Shown here piece after piece: positions 1 to 11,981 of a stretch of 64,000 bases of DNA (the stretch's first letter is position 1; each line of letters opens with the position of its first letter). Source of the DNA: Sphingomonas sp. (GTDB taxonomy: Bacteria; Pseudomonadota; Alphaproteobacteria; Sphingomonadales; Sphingomonadaceae); contig JAFOMG010000017.1 of NCBI GenBank assembly GCA_017418975.1, positions 744,001 through 808,000 of the forward strand, in the 5' to 3' direction. Both the position numbers and the translations under genes were made by a program. Below the pieces are notes generated by a model. It did no database searches. It was not told the origin of the DNA and saw only the letters and a list, made by a program, of their open reading frames with translations.

Positions 1-957
1 CAGGGGAGCGAGGCCGATCTCGCCAACGCCACGCTGTCGGCCCAGGCCGAGCTGGCGCTCGACTATGTCCAGCTGCGCGGGATCGAAGCCCAGAAAGTCG
101 CGCTCGACGCGACGGTGGTGGATTATGAGCGCGCGCTCACCATCACCACCAATCTCTACAATGCCGGCGTATCGGCGCGCGCGGACGTGCTCCAGGCGGA
201 GACCGCCCTGCGCAACGCGCGCGGCGATGCCGCCGACCTGATCCGCCAGCGCGCGCTGCTCGAACATGCGATCGCGGTGCTGGTGGGCGAGAATCCCTCC
301 ACCTTCTCGATCGCGCCCGCCGCGACCTGGAACCGCGCGGTGCCCGAAGTGCCCGCGATCCTGCCCGGCGAGCTGATCGAGCGCCGGCCCGACATCGCCT
401 CGGCCGAGCGCGGCGTGGCGGCGGCCAATGCCAATATCGGCGTCCAGCGCGCCGCCTTCTTCCCCACGATCGGGCTCACCGGCCAGATCGGGCAGCAATC
501 CTCCGCGCTCGGCGCATTGTTCGGAGTGGCGAGCAGCGCCTGGTCGCTGGGGCTCACCGGCGCGCTGACCTTGCTCGATTTCGGCGCGCGCACGGCCAAG
601 GTCGATCAGGCGCGCGCGCAATATGCCCAGACGGTGGCGGCGTATCGCCAGGCCGTGCTCACGGCCTTTCAGCAGGTGGAGGACCAGCTCGCCGCCGTGC
701 GCGTGCTCGATACCGTCGCGACCGAGCGCGCAGCGGCCGCCACCGCCGCCAATGCGGCCGAGCGGATCGCGCGCAACCAATATGGGGCGGGCACGGTCGC
801 CTATTCGAGCGTGATCGTGGCACAGAACACCGCGCTGGCGGCGCGCAACACCGATATCCTCGCCGTGGTCAACCGGCAGGTTGCCGCCATCTCGCTGGTC
901 CAGGCGATCGGCGGCGGCTGGCATACGCCCGATCCGCGCACGCCGCTGCCCCGCTGA
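1..957 (+). CDS. RND efflux outer-membrane factor, TolC/OprM (NodT) family, 5' truncated by window
   Basis: The frame is open from base 1 and ends at a TGA at 955-957, so 318 C-terminal residues are visible and the start lies outside the window. The protein shows the internally repeated helical pattern of TolC-like exit ducts: a 'NAGVSARADVLQAET' segment after the first helical hairpin, then 'ERRPDIASAERGVAAANANIG', a classic NodT/OprM signature, then 'FFPTIGLTGQIG' entering a strand. Such proteins form the trimeric outer-membrane channel of RND or ABC exporters. The partner pump and adaptor would be expected upstream, outside the view. Family assignment is firm; the substrate cannot be told. 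Confidence 0.9.
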   Translation, partial: QGSEADLANATLSAQAELALDYVQLRGIEAQKVALDATVVDYERALTITTNLYNAGVSARADVLQAETALRNARGDAADLIRQRALLEHAIAVLVGENPSTFSIAPAATWNRAVPEVPAILPGELIERRPDIASAERGVAAANANIGVQRAAFFPTIGLTGQIGQQSSALGALFGVASSAWSLGLTGALTLLDFGARTAKVDQARAQYAQTVAAYRQAVLTAFQQVEDQLAAVRVLDTVATERAAAATAANAAERIARNQYGAGTVAYSSVIVAQNTALAARNTDILAVVNRQVAAISLVQAIGGGWHTPDPRTPLPR

Positions 958-996
958 CCGCACCCTCGCCGGCAGGGCAAGGGTGCGGGCCGTGGC

Positions 997-1728
997 TTAC
1001 CGGCGCTTGACCACGCGCTGCTCGACCACCTGATCGAGGGTCCAGCGAATGGAAGAGGCATCCGCCGGCGGATTGGCGATCTTCTCCTCGATGATCCGGA
1101 TGCGATATTCGATCCCCGGCTGCGGCTCGAAGCCGACAATGCCGCCATAATGGAGCTGCCAGGGATCGCTTTCCTTGGTGCGCACCTGGAGGCAGGTCAT
1201 CGGCGCGACGCCGGTGCACGGCCTGGTCTCGGCCGAGACGTAGATGAACTTGCGCAGCGCGTTCGCGGCGGGCTTGTGCGCGGCGCGATAGGTCAGGGTG
1301 GCGCCGTTCGCGGTCCGCAGCACGAGGCGGTTGCCATCGATCCGGTAGGAACGGACCGCGGCGAGGCTGGCGACATAGGCGCGCTCGGTCGCCATTGCCG
1401 GCTCGGGGCAGGCCATGAGCGTGCTCGCGAACTGGCCCTTGCCGTCGCCGAGCCGGATCGTCCGCCCCTTCACCCGATAGGCGCCGCCGGCGCGATTGCA
1501 TCCCGTGTCCGCGGAGAAGCTGTGGCGGCCGGCGTCAAAATCGAGCCGGAGCGGCCTGCCCTCCGGCAGCTTGCGGCCGCTCCAGGCCACGAGGTCCCAG
1601 TGATGCGCGGCCAGGGCGGCCGTCCCGGTGCGCTGCGGCGCGGGTGCCGCCACTGCGGCGGTCGCGCCGGCAGAGGCCAGGGCAAGGAGACCAATCGCGG
1701 CCCGACCGGCCGGATGCGAGAAAATCAT
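997..1728 (-). CDS. Secreted META-domain (HslJ-like) protein with C-terminal DUF4377-like domain
   Basis: 243 aa. The frame is open further upstream, but the ATG at 1728 is preceded by GGGAG at good spacing and begins a signal peptide (MIFSHPAGRAAIGLLALASA..., cleavage probably near AVAAPAP). Residues about 35-145 match a META domain: 'HHWDLVAWSGRKL', then 'DTGCNRAGGAYRV' and 'STLMACPEPAMATERAYVA', the usual NxxxG and MACP landmarks of HslJ-like proteins. The C-terminal part ('YVSAETRPCTGVAPMTCLQVR', then 'IEYRIRIIEEK') looks like DUF4377. Location should be periplasm or outer-membrane surface. HslJ-type domains are tied to stress or antibiotic tolerance, but no role can be read here. Confidence 0.8.
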   Translation of the reverse strand: MIFSHPAGRAAIGLLALASAGATAAVAAPAPQRTGTAALAAHHWDLVAWSGRKLPEGRPLRLDFDAGRHSFSADTGCNRAGGAYRVKGRTIRLGDGKGQFASTLMACPEPAMATERAYVASLAAVRSYRIDGNRLVLRTANGATLTYRAAHKPAANALRKFIYVSAETRPCTGVAPMTCLQVRTKESDPWQLHYGGIVGFEPQPGIEYRIRIIEEKIANPPADASSIRWTLDQVVEQRVVKRR

Positions 1729-1994
1729 GTCAAACTCCCGTTGATACTGGCGCCGCCTGTGGACGCGGCGGAATGAACGAGACGTGTCCCCGCCGTTGCC
1801 GGCCTGAAAGGAGCGGCGCCCCGCCAGGGCCCGGATCAGCCGGTGGTGACGGCGCGATCCTATGCCAGGCCGGCGCGATTGACGAGCGGCGCCGGCTTCC
1901 CAATGATCGGACTCGTTCAGGCGCATCGATCAACGATGGCCGCAGCATGGGCGCGGGCCGGCACCATCGGCGCGCGGAGAGGATGAGGACAGGC

Positions 1995-3566
1995 GTGACG
2001 ACGGACGAGCCACCGGTCTTTCCCGACAGCTTCAACATGGCGGATTACTTCGTGTTCGCGAACCTGGCGGCGGGGCGCGGATCGAAGACCGCCCTGCTGT
2101 TCGAGGACCAGGCGATCACCTATGACGAAGTGGCGGCCCGAGTGACGCAGGTCGCCGAGCGGCTCCTCGCATCGGGCCTGCTGCCCGAGCAGCGCGTGCT
2201 GCTGTGCATGCGCGACTGCCCCGAATTCGTCTATGCCTGGTTCGGCGCGCTCAAGGCGGGCGCGGTCGTCACGCAGGTCAACCCGATGCTGCCGGCGGCC
2301 GACTATTCCTATTATCTCGGCTATGTGAAGCCGCAATTCGCGTTCATCGACGAGACCAGCCTGGAGGCCTTTCAGGCGGCGCGCGCCCAGGCCCGGCATT
2401 GCCGGGATCCGAACGCGGTCATCCTGGTCGGCGAGGCGCCCGGCCTGCCCAGCTTCGACGCCTGGATCGCGGCCCCCGCGCCGGCCGCGCCGCCGCCCTG
2501 GCCGACGCGCCGGGACGATCCGGCGGTCTGGCTCTTCACCAGCGGCACCACCGGGCAGAGCAAGGGCGCCGTCCATTGCCATCTCCACTTCGCCTACAAC
2601 ACCGAAGTCTATGCCAAGCGCTTCATCGGCATGACGGCGGACGACATCACCTTGTCCGGCCCACGGCTCTATTTCGGCTATGCCACCGGCACCAACCTGA
2701 TGTTCCCCTTCGCCATGGGCGCGACCGCGATCCTGTTCCGCGAGCAGCCGACGCCGGACCATATCTTCGCGCTGATCGAGCGCCACCGCCCCACGGTGCT
2801 CACCAACGTGCCCACGCTGATCAACAAGATGCTCGAGGCGGAGGCGCGCGCGCCGGACCTGTCCAGCATCCGGCTGATGTGGAGCGCCGGGGAGGCATTG
2901 CCGCGCGAGCTCCACGCGCGCTGGAACGCGCGTTTCGGCGTGCCGATCATCGACGGGATCGGCAGCGCCGAGAGCTTCCACATCTATATCAGCAACCGCC
3001 CCGGCGACATCCGCCCGGGCAGCCTCGGCAAGCTGGTGCCCGGCTATGAAGCCGATCTGCTCGACGACAGCGGCATGCCGATCGCGGGCGGCGAGATCGG
3101 CGTGCTGCGCATCCGCGGGGATTCCGCCGCGCTCTATTATCATGGCGATTATGCCAAGTCGAAACGCCACCTGGGCGGCGGCGCGATCGTCAGCGGCGAC
3201 CTGTTCCGGCGCGATGCCGAGGGCTATTGGTATTATGAAGGCCGCGGCGACGACATGATCAAGAGCGGCGGCATCTATGTCAGCCCGCTGGAAGTGGAAG
3301 GCTGTCTGAGCGAGCATCCGGCGGTGCTCGAATGCTGCGTGTTCGGCCGCGCCGATGCCAATGGCCTCGAAAAGCCGGTGGTGGTCGTGGTCCCGCGCCC
3401 GGACGCCCCGGCGAGCGAGATGCTGCAGGCGGAGCTGCTCGGCTTTGCGCGCGCGCGCCTCGCCCATTACAAGGTGCCGCATCACGTCTTCTTCTCGCCC
3501 GATCCTCTGCCCCGGAACGATCGCGACAAGATGGATCGCAAGAAGCTGCGGGAGATCTGGCGATGA
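1995..3566 (+). CDS. Benzoate-CoA ligase family acyl-CoA synthetase (ANL superfamily)
   Basis: About 523 aa. It carries the AMP-binding P-loop 'LFTSGTTGQSKG', the adenine-binding 'GIGSAESFHIYISN' (very close to the GIGSTExxHIF motif of benzoate-CoA ligases) and the C-terminal hinge 'GRGDDMIKSGGIYVSPLEVE', ending with the catalytic-lysine region 'DKMDRKKLRE'. It should activate an aromatic or related carboxylic acid to its CoA thioester using ATP. A GTG at 1995 with GAGGA five to six bases upstream is preferred; the ATG at 1983 is in frame but has its purine run directly abutting. The stop overlaps the next gene's start (ATGA), so the two are translationally coupled. The exact acid is unknown. 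Confidence 0.88.
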   Translation: MTTDEPPVFPDSFNMADYFVFANLAAGRGSKTALLFEDQAITYDEVAARVTQVAERLLASGLLPEQRVLLCMRDCPEFVYAWFGALKAGAVVTQVNPMLPAADYSYYLGYVKPQFAFIDETSLEAFQAARAQARHCRDPNAVILVGEAPGLPSFDAWIAAPAPAAPPPWPTRRDDPAVWLFTSGTTGQSKGAVHCHLHFAYNTEVYAKRFIGMTADDITLSGPRLYFGYATGTNLMFPFAMGATAILFREQPTPDHIFALIERHRPTVLTNVPTLINKMLEAEARAPDLSSIRLMWSAGEALPRELHARWNARFGVPIIDGIGSAESFHIYISNRPGDIRPGSLGKLVPGYEADLLDDSGMPIAGGEIGVLRIRGDSAALYYHGDYAKSKRHLGGGAIVSGDLFRRDAEGYWYYEGRGDDMIKSGGIYVSPLEVEGCLSEHPAVLECCVFGRADANGLEKPVVVVVPRPDAPASEMLQAELLGFARARLAHYKVPHHVFFSPDPLPRNDRDKMDRKKLREIWR

Positions 3567-4306
3567 TGCTCGGCGACCAGCCCTGGACGCGGGTGCAGGC
3601 CGCGCTGCGAAGCGGCGCGCCGGTGGTGGCGATCCTGCCGCTCGGCGCCGTGGAGGCCCATGGGCCGCACCTGCCGCTGTGCACCGACGTGATCATTTCC
3701 GAGGGCATGGCGCGCCGCGCCGCCATGCTGCTCGCCCGGGAAGGCCTGCACGCCTTCGTGCTGCCCGCCCTCGCTTATGCCCCCGCCCATTATGCGGCCG
3801 AATTCCCCGGCACCATCTCGATCGGCGAAGCCACGGCCCGGGCGGCGATCCTCGACATCGCCGCGAGCCTGAAGGCCCAGGGCTTCGCCTGTCTGGCGCT
3901 GGCGAACAGCCATTTCGATCCGGCCAATGTCGCGATGCTGCGGGGCCTCGCCGCGGAGGTCGCCGCGCTCGGGCTTCCGCTTGCCTTTCCCGACTTCACC
4001 CGGCGCGCGCTGGCGGCGGAGCTGACCGAGGAGTTCGTTTCCGGCGCCTGCCATGCCGGCCAGTTCGAGACCAGCCTGGTCCTTGCCGATCGGCCCGACC
4101 TGGTGGACGAGCCCGCGCGCGCAGCGCTCGCCGACAATCCGGCCAGCCTCGTCACCGCCTTCGCCGCCGGCGCGACGACCTTCACCGAGGCGGGCGGGCC
4201 CCAGGCCTATTTCGGCTATCCTGCCCGCGCCACGGCACGGGAAGGCGCCGAGACTTCCGCGATCATGGCCGAGGCGATCGTGCGCGCGGTTCGCGCGGCG
4301 ATCTAG
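3563..4306 (+). CDS. Creatininase-family metal-dependent amidohydrolase
   Basis: 247 aa, starting at the ATG in the ATGA overlap with the CoA ligase. The family metal-site signature is clear near the N-terminus: 'LGAVEAHGPHLPLCTD' supplies the Glu, His and Asp ligands, and 'HAGQFETSLVLA' supplies the later His/Glu pair. The usual 'NGHGGN' loop is replaced by 'LANSHFDPANV', a notable departure. The family cleaves small cyclic or linear amides (creatinine, and MftE-like peptide cleavage). Coupling to a benzoyl-CoA-ligase-like enzyme suggests hydrolysis of an aryl amide or N-acyl compound that releases the acid the ligase activates. That pairing is inference. Confidence 0.82.
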   Translation: MMLGDQPWTRVQAALRSGAPVVAILPLGAVEAHGPHLPLCTDVIISEGMARRAAMLLAREGLHAFVLPALAYAPAHYAAEFPGTISIGEATARAAILDIAASLKAQGFACLALANSHFDPANVAMLRGLAAEVAALGLPLAFPDFTRRALAAELTEEFVSGACHAGQFETSLVLADRPDLVDEPARAALADNPASLVTAFAAGATTFTEAGGPQAYFGYPARATAREGAETSAIMAEAIVRAVRAAI

Positions 4307-4542
4307 CAGCGCTTCGCAAACCCTTGTGCGTGCGGCCCGGTCGCGCGCCGCGACAGGTTCGTCGCAGCCAAATTGCCGCATGCCGGCCCCGGGCCGCATG
4401 CCGTCGCCGTCCGGGCCTTAGCAAAGGCTGCTGCAACCCTTCGGAGGCTAAGACCCCGCCATCCGGAGGAGTCTTTGTGCCCAACCCGGACAAGGGCGGC
4501 GCTGCGTTTGGTTCCGCGGCGTCGCCCGACCCGGCCGCCGCG

Positions 4543-6563
<2,021 letters not shown>

Positions 6564-6564
<1 letters not shown>

Positions 6565-6956
6565 CAGCGGTCCTCAAGCAGTTTGGCGAGAAAGTTGGTC
6601 CGGTCCCGGGTGAGCCCTGCCATGCAGGTGGAATACAGCATCGGTTCCCCCGACCCGCCGCGCATATACTGGCCTTCCACGGCGCACTGAGCGCCTCGAT
6701 ACTTCAGCCATGCGCGCTGGGATTCCAGCAGCGCCGGGGCATAGCCGAGACTCCTGTCGCCTTCCCGGCGATCCTTGTCATAGCTGAAGTCGAGCGCCTT
6801 CATCCGAGCATAGGAGATCCCCCATTGCCGGTTGAGCGCGGCATCGGCAGCCTGAAAGGCCTCGTCGGCGCAGATGTTCAGCGCGAGCTGCGACTGGTCC
6901 TTGTCGCAATCGATCGGCTTGTCTTGCGCCAGCAACAGCAACAAGGCGGATAACAT
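6564..6956 (-). CDS. LprI/DUF1311-like secreted cysteine-rich protein
   Basis: 130 aa. A short hydrophobic leader ([11 protein letters not shown]) is followed by a domain with the DUF1311 pattern: 'DQSQLALNICADEAFQAADAALNRQW', then 'LLESQRAWLKYRGAQC' and 'YSTCMAGLTRDRTNFLAKLL', with cysteines spaced as in the LprI lysozyme-inhibitor family. The start codon shares a base with the bioB stop and its stop shares a base with the pccA start (TGATG at both ends), so it is tightly embedded between two biotin/propionyl genes. Known members are periplasmic and some inhibit lysozyme. What such a protein does inside a carboxylase operon is unclear; it may be a passenger. Confidence 0.82.
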
Positions 6957-7990
6957 CACTCCGCCGCCTCCAGCTCCACCTTGACCTCGGCCTGCATCGG
7001 CTTGACGCCCAGCCGGGCGAACAGCGCCGCATCCTTGTCGTCGCCGGCATTGCCCGCGGTCAGCAGCTTGTCGCCGGTGAAGATCGAGTTGGCGCCGGCC
7101 AGGAAGCACAGCGCCTGGGTGGCGTCGCTCATGCTCTCGCGGCCCGCGCTCAGCCGCACCATGCTCTCCGGCATGGTGATCCGCGCCACCGCGATCGTGC
7201 GGACGAACTCGATATCGTCGATCTGGGCGAGCGGCGTGTCGGCCAGCATGTTGCCCAGCACCGTGCCCTTGATCGGCACCAGCGCGTTCACCGGCACGCT
7301 GCCCGGATGCACCGGCAAGGTCGCCAGCGCATGGATGAAGCCGACACGGTCCGGTCGCGTCTCGCCCATGCCGACGATGCCGCCGCAGCACACATTGATC
7401 CCCGCCTCGCGGACATGCTCGAGCGTGTCGAGCCGGTCCTCGAAGCTGCGCGTGGTGATCACCTCGGCGTAGCGCTCGGGCGACGTGTCGATATTGTGGT
7501 TGTAATAGTCGAGCCCGGCATCGGCGAGCATCCGGGCCTGCTTCTCGCTGAGCATGCCCAGCGTCATGCAGGTCTCCATGCCCATGGCGCGGACGCCCTG
7601 CACCATCTCGACGATGGCGGGCATGTCGCGATCCTTGGGATTGCGCCAGGCGGCGCCCATGCAGAAGCGCGACGAGCCATGGTCCTTGGCCTGGGCCGCC
7701 GCCTGGAGCACCTGGCGCACGTCCATCAGCTTAGTCGCCTTGAGCCCGGTCTCGGCCGAGACGGACTGGCTGCAATAGCCGCAATCCTCCGGGCAGCCGC
7801 CGGTCTTGATGCTGAGCAGGGTGGAGAGCTGGACCTCGTTCGGCGCGTGATGCTGGCGGTGGACGGTCTGCGCCCGGAACACGAGCTCGGTGAACGGCAG
7901 GTCGAACAGCGCCGCAATCTCTTCGCGGGTCCAGTCGGTACGGACGCGGCTCTCCCCCGAGAGACTGGAGGCGGCCATTGCATGCTTCAT
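6956..7990 (-). CDS. bioB: Biotin synthase
   Basis: 344 aa radical-SAM enzyme converting dethiobiotin to biotin by sulfur insertion. The SAM-cluster motif is '[10 protein letters not shown]' (Cys66, Cys70, Cys73). The family's '[13 protein letters not shown]', '[12 protein letters not shown]' and '[19 protein letters not shown]' segments are all present. The ATG at 7990 follows GAGGAG. It lies 50 bp after the S41 protease gene and directly before the LprI-like gene and pccA. No other biotin genes are nearby, so its placement fits supplying cofactor for the PccA biotinyl domain made from the same transcript. Confidence 0.96.
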   Translation of the reverse strand: MKHAMAASSLSGESRVRTDWTREEIAALFDLPFTELVFRAQTVHRQHHAPNEVQLSTLLSIKTGGCPEDCGYCSQSVSAETGLKATKLMDVRQVLQAAAQAKDHGSSRFCMGAAWRNPKDRDMPAIVEMVQGVRAMGMETCMTLGMLSEKQARMLADAGLDYYNHNIDTSPERYAEVITTRSFEDRLDTLEHVREAGINVCCGGIVGMGETRPDRVGFIHALATLPVHPGSVPVNALVPIKGTVLGNMLADTPLAQIDDIEFVRTIAVARITMPESMVRLSAGRESMSDATQALCFLAGANSIFTGDKLLTAGNAGDDKDAALFARLGVKPMQAEVKVELEAAE

Positions 7991-8040
7991 TCGATAATCT
8001 CCTCGCCCCGGATCCCGGGGATATTGCGCACGGCTTGCCC

Positions 8041-9279
8041 TCAGGATGCCGGCGCCGCAAGCAGTCCGAGCGCCGCCTTGAGCGTCTTGTCGTCGCCCTT
8101 CTCCTGCCCGGCGGGCGTTTCGATATCCGGCTTCACGCCGACTTCCTGGATGGGTGCGCCCGAACCCCGGAAATACTGCCCCGTGGTTATCCGGATCGCC
8201 GCATGGCTGCTGAGCGGCACGATGCTCTGAATCAGCCCGTTCCCAAATGTCTTCTGGCCCACGATCCGCGCACGATGCGTGTCCTGCAGGGCGGCCGCGA
8301 CGATCTCGGCACCGGATCCCGTCTGGCGATCGGTCAGGACGACCAACGGCAGGCCCCGGATATCGTCGCCGCGCTTGGCGGCATATCGCTCGATGTCATA
8401 GGGCTCACGACCGCGTTGCATGCCAATTGGCCCGCTCGCCATGAAGATGTCGGCCAGGTCCGATGCCACCGAGAGGAGCCCGCCGCCATTGCCGCGCAGA
8501 TCGAGAATATAGCCCTCGGGCTTGCGGGACGAATCCCGAAGCGCGACGATTGCTTGCTTCACTTGCGACGTCACATCGGGGCCGAGCGATGAGACGGTTA
8601 TGATCCCGACCGCGCCCTCCATCCGCCAACTGACCGGCTTGGCGATATTGACCTTGCGCGCCAGCCGGATCTCGGCCGGATCGACACCGGGTCTTTGGAC
8701 AGTGAGGGTAACAATGCTGTCCGGCTCTCCGCGGAGACGCGCGACGAACCGATCGAGCCCTATTCCGATCGTGCGCTCCCCGTCGATCCGCGTGATCACA
8801 TCCCCTTCGTGAAGTATATCGGCGCTTGGGGATCCCGGAGCTGTCAGCACAACCACCGGCATTCCGCCCACCAGGCTTGCCGAAACGCCGATCGACGCCG
8901 CGCAATTGCACTTGAGCTCCCTTTGGGCGTCGAGGTCGATATAGCCATCGCGCGCGCCGGAAGACGCGGCCATCCCGTTGATGGCCGCTTCCACCAGCCG
9001 GCGCTCGTCCAGCTTTCCGTTCGTGCTCGTCCGCAGGGCCCTGAAATAGGCAAGCAGCTTGGGCAGGTCTCTCACATCCGCTGGCGATATGGCATCCGGC
9101 TGCAGCTCGGGAATCATGCTCATGAACCGCGCCGCCTCGGAAGCCATCCTGTCCTCGGCAATGGGGACGAGGCTGTTCTCCTTGATCAACTGGAATGCGT
9201 GGGAAAGGTCGCCACTGGACCCATCATGCGCATCCTGTGCGACCGGGAATGCCAGTACCAGTGCCAGCAACAGGCTCAT
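8041..9279 (-). CDS. S41-family C-terminal processing-type serine protease
   Basis: 412 aa. It has an N-terminal signal peptide ([15 protein letters not shown]), a helical domain, a PDZ domain around residues 120-200 ('[20 protein letters not shown]') and an S41 catalytic domain. Catalytic residues are visible as the Ser of '[14 protein letters not shown]' and the Lys of '[12 protein letters not shown]', after '[15 protein letters not shown]'. It should act in the periplasm. Its ATG overlaps the mutA stop (ATGA), which couples an extracytoplasmic protease to methylmalonyl-CoA mutase, an odd pairing. It resembles CtpA-like proteases but is not clearly a housekeeping tail-specific protease. Confidence 0.9.
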   Translation of the reverse strand: MSLLLALVLAFPVAQDAHDGSSGDLSHAFQLIKENSLVPIAEDRMASEAARFMSMIPELQPDAISPADVRDLPKLLAYFRALRTSTNGKLDERRLVEAAINGMAASSGARDGYIDLDAQRELKCNCAASIGVSASLVGGMPVVVLTAPGSPSADILHEGDVITRIDGERTIGIGLDRFVARLRGEPDSIVTLTVQRPGVDPAEIRLARKVNIAKPVSWRMEGAVGIITVSSLGPDVTSQVKQAIVALRDSSRKPEGYILDLRGNGGGLLSVASDLADIFMASGPIGMQRGREPYDIERYAAKRGDDIRGLPLVVLTDRQTGSGAEIVAAALQDTHRARIVGQKTFGNGLIQSIVPLSSHAAIRITTGQYFRGSGAPIQEVGVKPDIETPAGQEKGDDKTLKAALGLLAAPAS

Positions 9280-11417
9280 TCCGCAGCTTCCTCGGCCGGG
9301 GGCATGTTGTGCCCAAGCAGCCTCAGCACTTCCTCGGCAGCTTTGACAAGGTTGGTGCCCGGCCCGAAGATCGCCTGCACGCCCGCCTCGCGCAGGAACT
9401 CATAGTCCTGCGCCGGGATCACGCCGCCGGCGACCACCTTGATGTCCGCCCTGCCCGCGGCCTGCAGCTCGCGGATCAGCTCCGGGATCAGCGTCTTGTG
9501 CCCGGCGGCGAGGCTGGAGGCGCCCACCACGTCGACATCGCGCGCGATCGCCAGCGCGGCGGCTTCCTGCGGGGTCTGGAACAGCGGCCCCGGCACGACT
9601 TCGAAGCCCAGGTCGCCAAATGCCGAGGACACGAGATTGGCACCGCGATCATGCCCGTCCTGCCCCATCTTGGCGACCAGCATGCGCGGGCGGCGGCCCA
9701 GGCGCCGCCCGGTCGCATCCACGCCGTCCTTGAGCCGCGCCCAGACCGTGTCGTCGGCATAGGCGCCGCCATAGACGCCCTGCACCGGGTTGGGCTGAGT
9801 GGCGTAGCGGCCGAACCCGGCTTCCATCGCCGCGCTGATCTCGCCCAGCGTGGCGCGGGCGCGCGCCGCCTCGACGGCGAGCGCCAGCAGGTTGTCGCTG
9901 CCCCGGGCACCCTGTTGCAGCGCGAACAGCGCCGCCTGGCAGGCCGCCTCGTCGCGCTCCGCCCGTACGCGCCGGATCCGCGCGATCTGCGCCTCGCGCA
10001 CGGCGTGATTGTCGACGTCGAGGATGTCGATCGGCTCTTCCTCGGCCTTGCGATATTTGTTGACGCCGACGATCACCTGCTCGCCGCGATCGATCCGCGC
10101 CGCGGTGGCCGCGGCCGCCTCCTCGATCATCGCCTTGGGCCAGCCCGCCGCCACTGCCTTGGCCATGCCGCCCTCGGCCTCGACCCGCTCGATGATCTCC
10201 CAGGCCTTGTCGACCAGTTCCTGGGTCAGGCTCTCGATATAATAGCTGCCGCCCAGCGGATCGACGACGTTGCACATGCCGGTCTCCTCCTGGATGACCA
10301 GCTGGGTGTTGCGCGCGATCCGAGCGGAAAAGTCGGTCGGCAGCGCGATCGCTTCGTCGAGCGCGTTGGTGTGCAGGCTCTGCGTGCCGCCCAGCATCGC
10401 CGCCATCGCCTCGATCGTGGTGCGGATGACGTTGTTGTAGGGATCCTGCTCGGTCAGCGACACGCCCGAGGTCTGGCAGTGGGTGCGCAGCATCTTGCTC
10501 CGCTCGTCCTGCGCGCCCAGCCTGGTCATCACCCGGTGCCAGAGCACGCGGGCCGCGCGCAGCTTCGACACTTCCATGAAGAAGTTCATGCCGATCGCGA
10601 AGAAGAAGCTCAAACGCCCTGCGAACTTGTCGATATCCAGGCCGCTGGCGACGCCGTATTTCACATATTCCATGCCGTCGGCGATGGTGAAGGCGAGCTC
10701 CTGCACCTGCGTCGCCCCGGCTTCCTGCATATGATAGCCGGAAATCGAAATACTGTTGAATTTCGGCATGTTCGCGCTGGTATATGCGAAGATGTCCGAA
10801 ATGATCCGCATGCTCGGCTCGGGCGGGTAGATATAGGTGTTGCGGACCATGAACTCCTTGAGGATGTCGTTCTGGATGGTCCCGTCGAGCAGGCTCCTGT
10901 CGACGCCCTGCTCCTCGCCCGCGACGATGAAGAAGGCCAGCACCGGGATCACCGCGCCGTTCATCGTCATCGAGACGGACATCTGATCGAGCGGAATGCC
11001 GTCGAACAGGATCTTCATGTCCTCGACGCTGTCGATCGCCACGCCGGCCTTGCCGACATCGCCAGTGACGCGCGGATGGTCGCTGTCATAGCCGCGGTGG
11101 GTGGCGAGATCGAAGGCGACGCTCAGCCCCTTCTGCCCGGCCGCGAGGTTGCGGCGGTAAAAGGCGTTGGACTCCTCGGCGGTCGAGAAGCCGGCGTACT
11201 GGCGGATCGTCCAGGGCCGCCCGGCATACATCGACGCGCGCACCCCGCGGGTGAACGGCGCGACACCCGGCAGGCCGGGATCGATCCCGACGACATCCTC
11301 GGCCGTGTAGAGCGGCTTGACCTCGATGCCCTCGGGCGTGTGCCAGGTCAGGTCGCGACCCTTCACTTCCTTCGAAGCAAGGGCTTCCCAATCGGCGGGA
11401 GTGGGTTTGTTGCTCAA
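9276..11417 (-). CDS. Methylmalonyl-CoA mutase, adenosylcobalamin-dependent, single-chain form
   Basis: About 713 aa. The N-terminal TIM-barrel domain opens '[18 protein letters not shown]' and includes '[21 protein letters not shown]'; the C-terminal B12-binding domain has the DxHxxG motif in '[12 protein letters not shown]' plus '[12 protein letters not shown]'. It interconverts R-methylmalonyl-CoA and succinyl-CoA as the last step of propionyl-CoA assimilation. There is no ATG near the conserved N-terminus. A TTG at 11417, with GGGGAG seven bases before it, gives the normal start (M)[10 protein letters not shown] second in-frame TTG at 11462 would add 15 unlikely residues. The Shine-Dalgarno lies inside a palindromic repeat. 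Confidence 0.95.
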   Translation of the reverse strand: MSNKPTPADWEALASKEVKGRDLTWHTPEGIEVKPLYTAEDVVGIDPGLPGVAPFTRGVRASMYAGRPWTIRQYAGFSTAEESNAFYRRNLAAGQKGLSVAFDLATHRGYDSDHPRVTGDVGKAGVAIDSVEDMKILFDGIPLDQMSVSMTMNGAVIPVLAFFIVAGEEQGVDRSLLDGTIQNDILKEFMVRNTYIYPPEPSMRIISDIFAYTSANMPKFNSISISGYHMQEAGATQVQELAFTIADGMEYVKYGVASGLDIDKFAGRLSFFFAIGMNFFMEVSKLRAARVLWHRVMTRLGAQDERSKMLRTHCQTSGVSLTEQDPYNNVIRTTIEAMAAMLGGTQSLHTNALDEAIALPTDFSARIARNTQLVIQEETGMCNVVDPLGGSYYIESLTQELVDKAWEIIERVEAEGGMAKAVAAGWPKAMIEEAAAATAARIDRGEQVIVGVNKYRKAEEEPIDILDVDNHAVREAQIARIRRVRAERDEAACQAALFALQQGARGSDNLLALAVEAARARATLGEISAAMEAGFGRYATQPNPVQGVYGGAYADDTVWARLKDGVDATGRRLGRRPRMLVAKMGQDGHDRGANLVSSAFGDLGFEVVPGPLFQTPQEAAALAIARDVDVVGASSLAAGHKTLIPELIRELQAAGRADIKVVAGGVIPAQDYEFLREAGVQAIFGPGTNLVKAAEEVLRLLGHNMPPAEEAAE

Positions 11418-11420
11418 ACT

Positions 11421-11555
11421 CCTTCTCCCCTTGTGGGAGAAGGAAGGAGCCCGCTGATGCAATCAGCGGGAAGGATGAGGGGGACGTAGGGAGATACAGC
11501 CCCCTCACCCTTCCGCGACTGCGTCGCTCCCTCCCTCTCCCACAAGGGGAGAGGG
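11421..11555. repeat. Composite palindromic intergenic repeat upstream of the mutase gene
   Basis: Four hairpins are stacked in 135 bp. They are 9-bp arms CCTTCTCCC/GGGAGAAGG (11421-11443), CCCGCTGAT/ATCAGCGGG (11450-11470), GAGGGGG/CCCCCTC (11477-11506), and CCCTCTCCC/GGGAGAGGG (11533-11555). The first and last are near-identical copies in inverted orientation, so the unit is one large inverted repeat. It fills the space between mce and mutA inside an otherwise overlapping operon and covers the mutA ribosome binding site. It resembles dispersed palindromic elements of sphingomonads and could act as an mRNA processing or attenuation site. Confidence 0.75.
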
Positions 11556-11564
11556 AATGCAGGA

Positions 11565-11981
11565 TCAATGATCACGCGGCGTCTCCATGATCTCGGTCAG
11601 CACCCCGCCCATGTCCTTGGGATGGACGAAGAAGATCGGCGTGCCATGCGCGCCGATGCGCGGTTCGCCGAGCACCTTGGCGCCCTTCGCCTCGAACCAC
11701 GCCTTGGCCTCGTGGATGTCGGGAACTTCGTAGCAGAGGTGATGCTGCCCGCCCGCCGGGTTCTTGGCGAGGAAGCCATGGATCGGCGAGCTTTCGCCCA
11801 GCGGCTCGATCAGCTCGATCTGGCTGTTCGGCGTATCGACGAAGCACACTTTCACGCCCTGCGCCGGCAGGTCGAACGGCTCGCGGATCACCTCCGCGCC
11901 CATCACGTCGCGATAAAGGGCGATCGACGCTTCGATCGAAGGCGTCGCGACGCCGACATGGTTGAGGCGGCCGAGTTTCAT
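11565..11981 (-). CDS. mce: Methylmalonyl-CoA epimerase
   Basis: 138 aa VOC-fold protein that epimerises S- to R-methylmalonyl-CoA, linking the carboxylase and the mutase. Two half-domains are visible: 'KLGRLNHVGVATPSIEASIALY' supplies the first metal His, 'GGQHHLCYEVPDIHEAKAW' the second, with Glu in 'NSQIELIEPLG' and 'GGVLTEIME'. The ATG at 11981 is chosen because it forms an ATGA overlap with the preceding 63-aa gene; an in-frame ATG at 11993 would add four residues. Length and motifs are standard. Confidence 0.95.
   Translation of the reverse strand: MKLGRLNHVGVATPSIEASIALYRDVMGAEVIREPFDLPAQGVKVCFVDTPNSQIELIEPLGESSPIHGFLAKNPAGGQHHLCYEVPDIHEAKAWFEAKGAKVLGEPRIGAHGTPIFFVHPKDMGGVLTEIMETPRDH

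Noticed and set aside
9195..11489. 764-codon plus-strand open frame opposite the mutase gene
   Set aside because: It is antisense to an unmistakable methylmalonyl-CoA mutase; composition is Arg/Ala/Asp/His-rich with no motif.
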